Shown: positions 1 through 6,156 of the stretch, piece by piece | Layout: each line of letters begins with the position of its first letter | Position numbering within the stretch: the stretch's first letter is position 1 | Assembly: GCA_009724975.1 (NCBI GenBank) | Contig: SRXB01000042.1 | Location: forward strand, 1-11,429 | Length of the DNA: 11,429 nucleotides | Direction of reading: 5' to 3' | Origin: a bacterium | GTDB taxonomy: Bacteria > Desulfobacterota > Deferrisomatia > Deferrisomatales > BM512 | Notes under the pieces: model-generated | What the model saw: the letters and a program-made list of their open reading frames with translations, nothing else | What the model was told of the DNA's origin: nothing | Database searches by the model: none | Translations under genes and position numbers: made by a program

Positions 1-77
1 GCTTGCCCTCCGGCTTCCGCATCTTGACTACGATTCATTACTCGCGCCAAGTGCAGGAAGCCTACGGGTACTTCCAT

Positions 78-97
78 CCACGGGCATAAGCCCGTGG
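78..97. repeat. REP-like perfect inverted repeat (8-bp arms, 4-nt loop)
   Basis: An 8-bp arm (ccacgggc, 78-85) is followed by the loop ataa (86-89) and its exact complement (gcccgtgg, 90-97). Neither side carries a T-run, so this is not an ordinary rho-independent terminator. Compact GC-rich hairpins of this form are typical of REP (repetitive extragenic palindromic) elements and of the recognition hairpins of IS200/IS605-like Y1 transposases (inference from form only). No second copy was noticed in the window, so repeat status within the genome is unproven. A short open frame reading rightward from the window edge (3-89) stops inside the loop. Confidence 0.45.
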
Positions 98-114
98 TAT
101 TACGAAGGTGTAAT

Positions 115-145
115 AAAAAAGGGGAGGCGCCAAAAACGCCTCCCC
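115..145 (-). terminator. Rho-independent terminator of metF
   Basis: A 9-bp perfect stem (121-129 with 137-145, ggggaggcg/cgcctcccc) encloses a 7-nt loop. Read on the minus strand it is followed by six T residues (the A-run at 115-120). It lies about 30 nt past the metF stop codon and is oriented to end that transcript. The G+C-rich stem plus U-tract makes this a strong call. Confidence 0.9.
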
Positions 146-175
146 TCATTATACGACCCGAAGGGTTAAATCAAC

Positions 176-1732
176 CTACTTTTTGGCGGGGGGCTCGATG
201 CCGAGGCGCTTTGCGCTGTGGTCGCGGCCCATGAAGAAGTTGAGCCACGAGGAGGTCCAGCGAAGGTCGTGATCGACCGGCGGGACGTGGTAGGCGCCTA
301 GCTGGTCTTCGTCGCCGTGGCTTTTGAGGCGCGGGTAGGCGCGCACGTAGATGCACTGCTTCTTGCCGTCGTAGATTTCGCACCAGCCGTTGTAGCTGCC
401 GCCGCAGGGGCCGTTGCGCTGGTTTTTGGGGCACTGGCTCATGGGGCAGATGTAGGCGATGTCGAAAAGGGCGCAGTCGCCGCAGTGCTGGCACTCGTTG
501 GAGACGACCTTCATGAGGTGCTCCACCCTTTCGAAGGGGTGCTCGGCCCAGGATTTGTCGATGGCCTTGGAGAAGGCGCGCATTGGCCCGAAGAGGAGGC
601 CCTTCTTCTCGAACATCGAGTGGTGGGCGAGCTGGAACATCTTGTAGCCGAGGCCGGCGGAGGGGCGCTTGGAGCGGTTGACCGGAGTGGGGGAGTTGAG
701 GCCGGTCTTGGCGTCCTTCTCGAAGTAATACCAGCCATTGGGCTGGGGGAAGTTGAATTCGCCGACGAGGTCCATCCAGTTGGGTGCCAGCTCTTCGCCC
801 TTTGCGATGATCTGCTCGACCTCCTCGTACTTCATGCCGTGGCCGCCGATGTGGACGCCCGCGAAACCCATGCCCTTCATGAAGGCGTACATCTTCGCGG
901 CGCGTTCGAGGCGCTTGGATTTGCCCTTGTCCTCGGCCTCGGCTTCCTTGGCCAGGACGTTTACCATGTCGTTGGTGGCCACGCAGCCCGGAAGTCCGTT
1001 TCTGTTCATCAGGCGGGCCGCGCCGAGGGGAAGGAGGTAGATGTTGCCGATGACCGGAACGTGCTCATAGCCGAGGAGCTTGACCATCATGAGCGCTTCC
1101 TGGATCTTGCGCACGTCGTAGCCCAGCTGGGTTACGATGAACTGCGCGCCGCTCTCCAGCTTCTTCTTCATCTTGTAATACTGGCCCATCTGCTCGGATT
1201 CGAGGGCCTTGAAGGGGCTTACCGCCGCGCCCGCGAAGAAGTGGGCGGGCTTCAGGGTGGTTTTGCCCTTGGGGGTGGGGACCTCAAGGCCCTTGTTGAG
1301 GGCGGTGATGAGGTCCAGAAGCTGGGAGGGGTCAAGGTCGAAGACGGGCTTGGAACGGCCCTGGAAGCCGGAGTAGGTGTAGTCGCCGGTCATGATGAGC
1401 AGGTTGCGCACGTTGGCGCGCTCCATGCCGTAGAGGAGCGATTCGAGCTGGTTGCGGTTCTTGTCCTTGCAGGTGAAGTGGACAAGGGGCTCGATTCCCA
1501 TCTTCATAATCTCCACGCCGAGCATTTCGGCGGAGATTGCGGGATTGCCGCCCGGGTTGTCGGTGATGGTCAGGGCGTGTACCTTGCCGCCCTTAACCGC
1601 GGCTTCGGCGGAAGAGAAAACCACCTCCTGCGCCGCCTCGAAGGCGCCCCTGCCGGGAACCAGTTCCCAGGTGACGCTGAAGGTGTTCTTGTCGAGTAGG
1701 GACTCCTGAAATTTGCTTAACATCTCAGACAC
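176..1732 (-). CDS. metF: Methylenetetrahydrofolate reductase with fused cysteine-rich C-terminal domain
   Basis: This enzyme of one-carbon metabolism reduces 5,10-methylene-THF to 5-methyl-THF, supplying methyl groups for methionine or a Wood-Ljungdahl type pathway; it is cytoplasmic. Residues about 15-310 form the MetF TIM-barrel: VTWELVPGRG near the N-terminus, HALTITDNPGGNP at 52-64, HFTCKDKNR at 85-93, LLIMTGD at 111-117, and FIVTQLGYD at 198-206. At 518 aa it is much longer than the usual MetF of roughly 300 aa. The extra C-terminal part holds eight cysteines (414, 417, 420, 429, 434, 443, 451, 460) and NGPCGG at 440-445, matching the 'MTHFR C-terminal'/MetV-like domain found as a separate subunit in acetogens. 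That domain probably binds metal or Fe-S (inference). The GTG start at 1730-1732 is chosen because GGAGG (1740-1744) lies 7 nt upstream; the in-frame ATG at 1721-1723 would be 16 nt away. It is a single-gene unit with its own promoter and terminator, and has no methionine-synthesis genes beside it. The electron donor cannot be told from sequence. Confidence 0.93.
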   Translation of the reverse strand: MSEMLSKFQESLLDKNTFSVTWELVPGRGAFEAAQEVVFSSAEAAVKGGKVHALTITDNPGGNPAISAEMLGVEIMKMGIEPLVHFTCKDKNRNQLESLLYGMERANVRNLLIMTGDYTYSGFQGRSKPVFDLDPSQLLDLITALNKGLEVPTPKGKTTLKPAHFFAGAAVSPFKALESEQMGQYYKMKKKLESGAQFIVTQLGYDVRKIQEALMMVKLLGYEHVPVIGNIYLLPLGAARLMNRNGLPGCVATNDMVNVLAKEAEAEDKGKSKRLERAAKMYAFMKGMGFAGVHIGGHGMKYEEVEQIIAKGEELAPNWMDLVGEFNFPQPNGWYYFEKDAKTGLNSPTPVNRSKRPSAGLGYKMFQLAHHSMFEKKGLLFGPMRAFSKAIDKSWAEHPFERVEHLMKVVSNECQHCGDCALFDIAYICPMSQCPKNQRNGPCGGSYNGWCEIYDGKKQCIYVRAYPRLKSHGDEDQLGAYHVPPVDHDLRWTSSWLNFFMGRDHSAKRLGIEPPAKK

Positions 1733-1783
1733 GGTGTATCCTCCGCCCGTAATGGTGATGGGTTAGGGAACAATTGCGCGGAA

Positions 1784-1812
1784 ATTATATGGGCCAACGG
1801 CCCACAAGTCAA
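1784..1812 (-). promoter_or_regulatory. Sigma-70 promoter of metF
   Basis: On the minus strand, TTGACT (1807-1812) and TATAAT (1784-1789) are separated by exactly 17 bp, which is near-perfect consensus. Transcription would begin around 1776-1778, giving a leader of about 45 nt before the GTG start. That is too short for a SAM or other classical riboswitch. Confidence 0.85.
1790..1804. promoter_or_regulatory. Candidate operator: inverted repeat in metF promoter spacer
   Basis: TGGGCC-AAC-GGCCCA is a perfect 6-bp inverted repeat with a 3-bp centre. It sits entirely between the -35 and -10 hexamers of the metF promoter. A dimeric regulator bound there would block or reshape RNA polymerase contacts. 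It does not resemble the MetJ box (AGACGTCT). The regulator is unknown, and a chance GC-rich palindrome remains possible. Confidence 0.45.
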
Positions 1813-1884
1813 TAAATATGAACCGTTGTTTTAACTTCAATAAACATGCGTGGTAAAAGGGGAAAAATCGTTTGGCGCAAAACC

Positions 1885-1913
1885 TTGTGAAAAAATATCT
1901 CCCCCGTTATGCA
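1885..1913 (+). promoter_or_regulatory. Candidate promoter of the hydrolase gene
   Basis: TTGTGA (1885-1890) and TATGCA (1908-1913) are separated by 17 bp. Each hexamer matches consensus at four of six positions, and the spacer is partly A-rich. It would start transcription near 1920, leaving a leader of about 60 nt. It is the best rightward candidate in the divergent intergenic region, but weaker than the metF promoter. Confidence 0.45.
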
Positions 1914-1981
1914 AAGGCGGAACCGTTTTTCTCTTTTAACTGCGTCCCAAGGCGCGGGCGCATTGCAAGAAGGCTTTAGCG

Positions 1982-2632
1982 ATGACGAAAAAACAAAAGT
2001 GGGAGGATATCTCCTTCAAAAGCGGGGAAAACCTCCTCCACGGCCTTTTGAGCCGCCCCGAGGGCAACGGCGGGCAGGACGCGGCTATAATCTGCCACCC
2101 GCACCCGCTCTACGGCGGCGATATGGGAAACGGCCTGGTCGTAGCCATGGGCGAGGCCCTCTCGGCACTTGGGATGCCAGTCCTGCGCTTCGATTTTCGG
2201 GGGACCGGAAGAAGCGAGGGCGACCACGACGGGGTGGCCGAAGTGGATGATTTGGCCGCCGCCGCCGATTTCCTAAAAAAAACATGCCCCTCCGTCAGCC
2301 GCGTTCACCTGGCGGGCTACTCGTGGGGGTTGACGATAGCCCTGGCCCTTGCGGACCGCGAAGGCTCCTTCCCCGACGTTTGCGGCGTCGCCCCGCCGGT
2401 CGGATTCATGGACTGCTCTAAACTCGGGGTGGGCGGCTCTTTAAAATATTTCATTTTGGGAACCCGCGACGGCTACGCGCCGCTCCAAAAGGCCAGGGAA
2501 TGGATTGCAACGAGGGGGGGCGAAGTTTCCTTCGATGTTATTGAGGGTGCGGACCACTTCTTTTTTGGAAAAACCGTTCAAGTCGCTGCGAAAATCAGCG
2601 ATTTCATCTCGAAAAGAATGATTGGCGCATAA
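1982..2632 (+). CDS. Alpha/beta hydrolase (COG2945-like)
   Basis: A 216-aa cytoplasmic serine hydrolase of the compact alpha/beta fold; no signal peptide or membrane segment is seen. The nucleophile elbow is GYSWG at 112-116 (Ser114). The probable catalytic Asp is D163 in TRDGYAP and the probable His is H192 in GADHFFFG. CHPHPLYGGDMGN (38-50) and RFDFRGTGRSEG (69-80) are hallmarks of the family often annotated as 'alpha/beta superfamily hydrolase', whose HPHP segment probably forms the oxyanion-hole region. Substrate cannot be inferred; members are usually considered small esterases or peptidase-like hydrolases. The ATG start is supported by AAGAAGG (1967-1973), 8 nt upstream. It diverges from metF and is followed by a 79-bp AT-rich gap with no clear terminator, so read-through into the next gene is possible. 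Confidence 0.85.
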   Translation: MTKKQKWEDISFKSGENLLHGLLSRPEGNGGQDAAIICHPHPLYGGDMGNGLVVAMGEALSALGMPVLRFDFRGTGRSEGDHDGVAEVDDLAAAADFLKKTCPSVSRVHLAGYSWGLTIALALADREGSFPDVCGVAPPVGFMDCSKLGVGGSLKYFILGTRDGYAPLQKAREWIATRGGEVSFDVIEGADHFFFGKTVQVAAKISDFISKRMIGA

Positions 2633-2652
2633 TTTGAAACTTGATTTATAAT
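2622..2652 (+). promoter_or_regulatory. Possible promoter of the MshE-N domain gene
   Basis: A perfect TATAAT (2647-2652) lies in an AT-rich gap about 60 nt before the start codon. The best -35 match, TTGGCG (2622-2627), overlaps the end of the hydrolase gene and gives a long 19-bp spacer, so the call rests mainly on the -10 element. Confidence 0.35.
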
Positions 2653-2711
2653 GATTTTGCGTTATTTATTGAGAAGTTAAATTTGATTTGCAGTAAAGAT
2701 TCGGAGTGTCC

Positions 2712-3386
2712 ATGGCCGTTAAGAAGAAACTCGGCGAAGTGCTTGTTGAAGGCGGGCTAATCACGGAAAACCAGCTTTCGATAGCCCTGCAGAGCCAGAG
2801 CACCTGGGGCGGCAAGCTCGGTTCCACCATCGTGAGGATGGGTTTTGCGAAGGAAGAGGATATCCTCTCCATCCTCTCGCGCCAACTCGGCTTTCCCGCT
2901 GTGGATTTCAACAAGGTCAAGCTCTCCCTCAAGGCCGTCAAGACCGTCCCCCTGCGCCTTGCCGAGAAATACAACGTAATACCGGTAGCGGTGCGCGAGT
3001 CCAACGGCAAAAAACAGATAGTGCTGGTCATGAGCGACCCCATGAACCTCGACGTGATCAGCGAGATAGAGTTCCAGACCGGCTACTCGGTCCACCCTGC
3101 CGTGGCCACCGAATCGGCCATCGCCAAGGCGATAGATTTCTACTACAAATCCAGTTCTACCATCGCGGCCGGAATGTTTCCGGAAAAAGTCTCCATGACC
3201 CCCATGTCCCGCCAGGAAGAGGAGATGGTGGTTCTCGAACGCGAGGGCGGCCTCTACGACAAGGGAACCTTCGAAGACCTTTCGGCGGACGAGAAGATAA
3301 TCATTCTCACCCGCATCCTTGAGCGAAAGGGAGTAGTCTCCCGCGGCGAACTCACCGCCGAGATGCGCAAGAAAAAGACTCCCTGA
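2712..3386 (+). CDS. Stand-alone GspE/MshE N-terminal (MshEN, c-di-GMP-type) domain protein
   Basis: A 224-aa soluble protein with the N-terminal domain of type II secretion/type IV pilus ATPases (GspE, PilB, MshE) but no ATPase part: there is no Walker A or B. It shows two tandem 24-residue motifs, starting KLGEVLVEGG (6-29) and KLGSTIVRMG (35-58), each ending in Gln and separated by 5 residues. This is the spacing and pattern described for MshEN domains that bind cyclic-di-GMP; Lys replaces the leading Arg in both. Residues about 60-145 are the rest of the GspE_N fold (VLVMSDPMNLDVI, FQTGYSV). The tail from about 180 looks like a small helical segment (ILERKGVVSRGEL). The ATG at 2712 is preferred over the GTG at 2706 because the GGAG site (2703-2706) overlaps that GTG and sits 5 nt before the ATG. 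It is followed 38 bp later by the ABC ATPase pair, probably in the same transcript. The role is likely a c-di-GMP receptor or adaptor (inference); ligand binding is untested. Confidence 0.8.
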   Translation: MAVKKKLGEVLVEGGLITENQLSIALQSQSTWGGKLGSTIVRMGFAKEEDILSILSRQLGFPAVDFNKVKLSLKAVKTVPLRLAEKYNVIPVAVRESNGKKQIVLVMSDPMNLDVISEIEFQTGYSVHPAVATESAIAKAIDFYYKSSSTIAAGMFPEKVSMTPMSRQEEEMVVLEREGGLYDKGTFEDLSADEKIIILTRILERKGVVSRGELTAEMRKKKTP

Positions 3387-3424
3387 CATCCCTTCGCCCC
3401 CCCAAGCAAACTCCGGAGCGATAG

Positions 3425-4390
3425 TTGGACGGCGAAACCCTCGCAATAAGCGGCCTTGAGGTCGCCATCCCCACGCGGGGCGGCTTTCTAAAGGCCGTTC
3501 GCGGGGTGGATTTGCGCGTAGGTAAGGGTGAAACGGTCGCTCTGGTGGGCGAATCCGGCTGCGGCAAGACCCTCACGGCCCTCTCCATCCTCTCTTTGGT
3601 CCCCAAGCCAGCCAAAATCACTGGCGGAAGCATTTTCCTCGATGGCGTCGACGCCGGAGCCTTGGACAATAACGGCCTTGGCGCTCTTCGCGGGCGCGGG
3701 GCCGGAATGGTCTTCCAGGAACCTATGACGAGCCTAAACCCCGTCTTTACCGTGGGTTTCCAGCTTGCCGAAGCTGTCAATCCGCTGGGGAAAATGGCTA
3801 AGGGCGAGGTTAGGGCGCGCTCGGTCGAGCTTTTGCGCGAGGTGGGCATCCCCGAGCCGGAAAAGAGGCTCGCCGCCTATCCCCACGAACTCTCCGGCGG
3901 CCTTCGCCAGCGCGTGATGATAGCCTGCGCCATTGCCCAAAACCCCCCGCTCGTGATAGCCGACGAACCCACCACCGCGCTTGACGTCACCGTTGAGGCG
4001 CAGGTGATGGAGCTTTTCGCCGACCTCGCCCAAAAGCGCAGAATATCGCTCCTGCTGATAACCCACGACCTTGGCGTCGTCGAGCGCTACGCCGACAGGG
4101 TTTACGTAATGTATTCCGGGCTTGTGGTGGAGGAGGGGAGCGCCGAGTCGGTTTTCACAAAGCCCGCCCACCCCTATACGAAGGGCCTTTTGCGCTCCAT
4201 TCCAAGGCGTGGCGAGCCCCTTACCCCCATAAGGGGAACGGTTCCGCCCCTTTGCGGCGAGCTTTCGGCCTGCCCCTTCGCCCCGCGCTGCGATTTCGTC
4301 TCCAAAACCTGCCTTGAGGGTGTTCCGCAACTTCTGGAGGGAGAAAACGGGCGCAAGTGCCGTTGCGTGAGGGGTTTCGCCGATGTTTGA
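3425..4390 (+). CDS. dppD: Dipeptide/oligopeptide ABC transporter ATP-binding protein, DppD/OppD type
   Basis: A 321-aa nucleotide-binding subunit of a peptide or nickel-type importer, cytoplasmic and membrane-associated. Motifs in order: Walker A GESGCGKT (42-49), Q-loop Q98, signature LSGGLRQRV (156-164), Walker B LVIADE (176-181), TALDV, and switch His214. The C-terminal oligopeptide-type extension starts at PAHPYTKGLL (248-257). It carries cysteines 283, 289 and 296 plus 312/314, the pattern that holds an Fe-S cluster in some structurally studied dipeptide transporters (family knowledge; not shown here). The TTG start at 3425 is chosen because GGAG (3415-3418) lies 6 nt upstream and the reading begins directly before the conserved N-terminal strand. 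The end overlaps the next gene by 8 bp. Substrate class (dipeptide, oligopeptide or nickel) cannot be separated by the ATPase alone. Confidence 0.88.
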   Translation: MDGETLAISGLEVAIPTRGGFLKAVRGVDLRVGKGETVALVGESGCGKTLTALSILSLVPKPAKITGGSIFLDGVDAGALDNNGLGALRGRGAGMVFQEPMTSLNPVFTVGFQLAEAVNPLGKMAKGEVRARSVELLREVGIPEPEKRLAAYPHELSGGLRQRVMIACAIAQNPPLVIADEPTTALDVTVEAQVMELFADLAQKRRISLLLITHDLGVVERYADRVYVMYSGLVVEEGSAESVFTKPAHPYTKGLLRSIPRRGEPLTPIRGTVPPLCGELSACPFAPRCDFVSKTCLEGVPQLLEGENGRKCRCVRGFADV

Positions 4391-5300
4391 GCTAAAGGGG
4401 TTGGCGAAATCCTTCCGCGCAGGAAATAAAGAGCTGTGGGCGGTGGACGGCGTAGACCTTTCAGTCGGCGGCGGCCTCACCCACGCCCTTGTGGGCGAAT
4501 CGGGGTGCGGAAAATCCACCCTTGCGCGGCTGATGGTTAAAATAGAGGAGCCCACCTCCGGCGAAGTGCTTTTCGAGGGGAAAAATTTAAGTTCGCTGAC
4601 CCGCGACGAGCTCTTCGCCTTCCGCCGCAAGGTTCAGATGGTCTTCCAGGACCCCTACGGCTCCCTGAACCCGCGCATGAGGGTGGGTGAGATAATCGGC
4701 GAGCCTCTGGACATCCACAAACTGGCGAAGGGAAAAGAGCGCGAGGAGCGGATAGATTGGCTTTTGGAGCGGGTCGGCCTCCCGAAAGAGGCCAAAAGCC
4801 GTTACCCGAGGGAGTTTTCCGGCGGCCAGCGCCAGCGCGTAAGCATCGCCAGGGCCCTTGCGGTTTCGCCCTCGCTCATAGTAGCCGACGAACCCCTCTC
4901 GGCCCTCGACGTCTCGGTGCAGGCGCAGATTCTCACCCTGCTGGACGACCTTAAGCGCGGCGAAAACCTCTCTTACCTCCTAATAAGCCACGACCTGCGG
5001 GTAGTTGAGTATATCTCCGACCGTGTCACCGTGATGTACCTTGGCAAGGTCATGGAGAACGGCCCCACGGCAAGGGTTTTCTCCTCGCCCGCGCACCCTT
5101 ACACCAAGGCTTTGCTGGATACGGTCCAAAAGGGTGGGTCTTTCCGCATAAAAGGCGATACGCCAAGCCCCATCGCGCGTCCAAAGGGTTGCAGGTTCGC
5201 GCCGCGTTGTCCGCTGGCGCGGGGAAGATGCAATGAGGAGGAGCCAGACCTTCAAAACGGCGATACCGTGGCGGCAAGGTGCCATTTCCCCCTCTCTTAA
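4383..5300 (+). CDS. dppF: Dipeptide/oligopeptide ABC transporter ATP-binding protein, DppF/OppF type
   Basis: A 305-aa second ATPase, the expected heterodimer partner of the upstream protein. Motifs: Walker A GESGCGKST (38-46), Q-loop Q89, signature FSGGQRQRV (135-143), Walker B LIVADE (165-170), SALDVS, and switch His203. The C-terminal extension after PAHPYTKALL has the matching cysteine set C270-x5-C276-x6-C283 and C300. The start ATG at 4383 lies inside the end of the preceding gene (8-bp overlap), a sign of translational coupling. No permease (DppB/DppC) or substrate-binding gene lies on either side: upstream is the MshEN protein and downstream a metallopeptidase. The pair must therefore work with membrane subunits encoded elsewhere, or with a broken-up locus. 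No terminator is visible in the 75-bp gap that follows. Confidence 0.88.
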   Translation: MFELKGLAKSFRAGNKELWAVDGVDLSVGGGLTHALVGESGCGKSTLARLMVKIEEPTSGEVLFEGKNLSSLTRDELFAFRRKVQMVFQDPYGSLNPRMRVGEIIGEPLDIHKLAKGKEREERIDWLLERVGLPKEAKSRYPREFSGGQRQRVSIARALAVSPSLIVADEPLSALDVSVQAQILTLLDDLKRGENLSYLLISHDLRVVEYISDRVTVMYLGKVMENGPTARVFSSPAHPYTKALLDTVQKGGSFRIKGDTPSPIARPKGCRFAPRCPLARGRCNEEEPDLQNGDTVAARCHFPLS

Positions 5301-5315
5301 AAGCGTCATCCCCAC

Positions 5316-5344
5316 TTGCCAAGGCGCGAAACCGTACTTATATA
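5316..5344 (+). promoter_or_regulatory. Candidate promoter of the YugP-like peptidase, with palindromic -10 region
   Basis: TTGCCA (5316-5321) and TATATA (5339-5344) are separated by 17 bp in the short gap after dppF. The -10 element lies inside a perfect 12-bp palindrome ACTTATATAAGT (5336-5347), which could be a regulator site or simply chance in AT-rich DNA. The start codon is about 25 nt past the predicted transcription start. Confidence 0.5.
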
Positions 5345-5375
5345 AGTAAAAACACCCAAAAAAGGAGAAAAGATA

Positions 5376-6083
5376 TTGTTCCCGATGCTTTTTGATCCGC
5401 TCTACATGGCTTTCTGGCTGCCCGGTCTGGCCATCGCCCTGATTGCACAAATCTGGGTGAAGACCTCCTTCTCAAAGTATAGCGGCGTTGAGAACAGACG
5501 GCGCATAAGCGGCGCGCAGGCCGCCCGCATGATTCTGGACAGGGAGGGCCTTTCGCAAGTCAGAATCGAGATGGCCCACGGCTTTCTCGGCGACCACTAC
5601 GACCCGTCGCAGAAGGTCCTTCGCCTCTCCGAGGAGGTTTATTCGGGCATGACGCTCGCCTCGGTGGGGGTTGCCGCGCACGAGGCGGGCCACGCGGTGC
5701 AGGACGCCGCCGGTTACGCCCCCATGAAGGCCAGGGCGGGGCTGGTCCCGCTGGTGAGCCTTGGCTCCTACCTCGCTTTTCCCCTCCTGATGCTGGGAAT
5801 GTTCATAAAGGCGGCGGGGCTGATGCAGCTTGGCGTCTTTCTCTTCGCCGGAGTGGTCCTCTTTCAGGTGGTCACCCTGCCGGTTGAGTTCAATGCCTCT
5901 AGCCGCGCGATGGCGGCCCTTTCGGGCGCGGGCATTTTGACCGACGAAGAGGAGCTTGGCGGAGCGAGGGCGGTTTTGACCGCCGCCGCCATGACCTATG
6001 TGGCCGCCGCCATAAGCTCGGCGCTGCAACTTGTTTATTTTCTGCTCCGTTCGGGGATGCTGGGCGGTTCCCGCGACGACTAA
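5376..6083 (+). CDS. YugP-like membrane zinc metallopeptidase (Zn_peptidase_2 family)
   Basis: A 235-aa integral membrane protein with a gluzincin-type motif HEAGH at 102-106 (ligands H102 and H106, catalytic E103). A probable third ligand is E171 in LPVEFNASSRA, the second signature of the YugP family. Hydrophobic segments lie at about 10-28, 122-145, 150-170 and 205-224, and the active site faces the cytoplasmic membrane region. The length matches the family's usual 220-235 aa. The TTG start is chosen because AAGGAG (5362-5367) lies 8 nt upstream; the alternative ATG at 5385 would be 17 nt away. Substrates are unknown for the family, and a role in membrane protein quality control is often supposed. 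It ends 18 bp before a shared terminator and faces the leftward nuo-type operon. Confidence 0.9.
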   Translation: MFPMLFDPLYMAFWLPGLAIALIAQIWVKTSFSKYSGVENRRRISGAQAARMILDREGLSQVRIEMAHGFLGDHYDPSQKVLRLSEEVYSGMTLASVGVAAHEAGHAVQDAAGYAPMKARAGLVPLVSLGSYLAFPLLMLGMFIKAAGLMQLGVFLFAGVVLFQVVTLPVEFNASSRAMAALSGAGILTDEEELGGARAVLTAAAMTYVAAAISSALQLVYFLLRSGMLGGSRDD

Positions 6084-6101
6084 GGCTCTTTGATGCAAAT
6101 G

Positions 6102-6137
6102 AAAAAGGCCGGTCCCCTTAGGGATCGGCCTTTTTTT
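6102..6137. terminator. Bidirectional rho-independent terminator
   Basis: The 10-bp stem ggccggtccc (6107-6116) pairs with gggatcggcc (6121-6130) around a ctta loop, with one G-U wobble on the plus transcript. It is flanked by A5 on the left and T7 on the right. Read either way the hairpin is followed by a T-run, so it can end both the rightward peptidase transcript and the leftward nuo-type operon, whose stop codon is only about 20 bp away. Confidence 0.92.
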
Positions 6138-6156
6138 GTTTCGCCAGGGCCTTTTT

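Noticed and set aside
3..89. Possible C-terminal coding fragment from the left edge
   Set aside because: It has only 28 codons, no recognisable domain, and other frames are equally open; kept only as a remark with the hairpin.
78..97. Second terminator for metF
   Set aside because: The stem is good but no T-run follows on either strand; it is better read as a REP-like hairpin.
317..1699. Long rightward open frame (460 codons) across metF
   Set aside because: It is antisense to a clear MetF, is rich in Val/Gly/Ala/His/Glu with no family motif, and is explained by the GC-rich codon bias of the true gene.
1733..1778. Riboswitch (SAM/cobalamin) in the metF leader
   Set aside because: The leader is only about 45 nt from the predicted start of transcription and shows no conserved riboswitch elements.
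1909..2250. Rightward open frame overlapping the hydrolase start
   Set aside because: It is Arg/Gly/Pro-rich, lacks a ribosome site, and overlaps the well-supported hydrolase in another frame.
2622..2640. Sigma-54 promoter before the MshEN gene
   Set aside because: TTGGCGC resembles the -24 element, but no GC dinucleotide occurs at the required -12 spacing.
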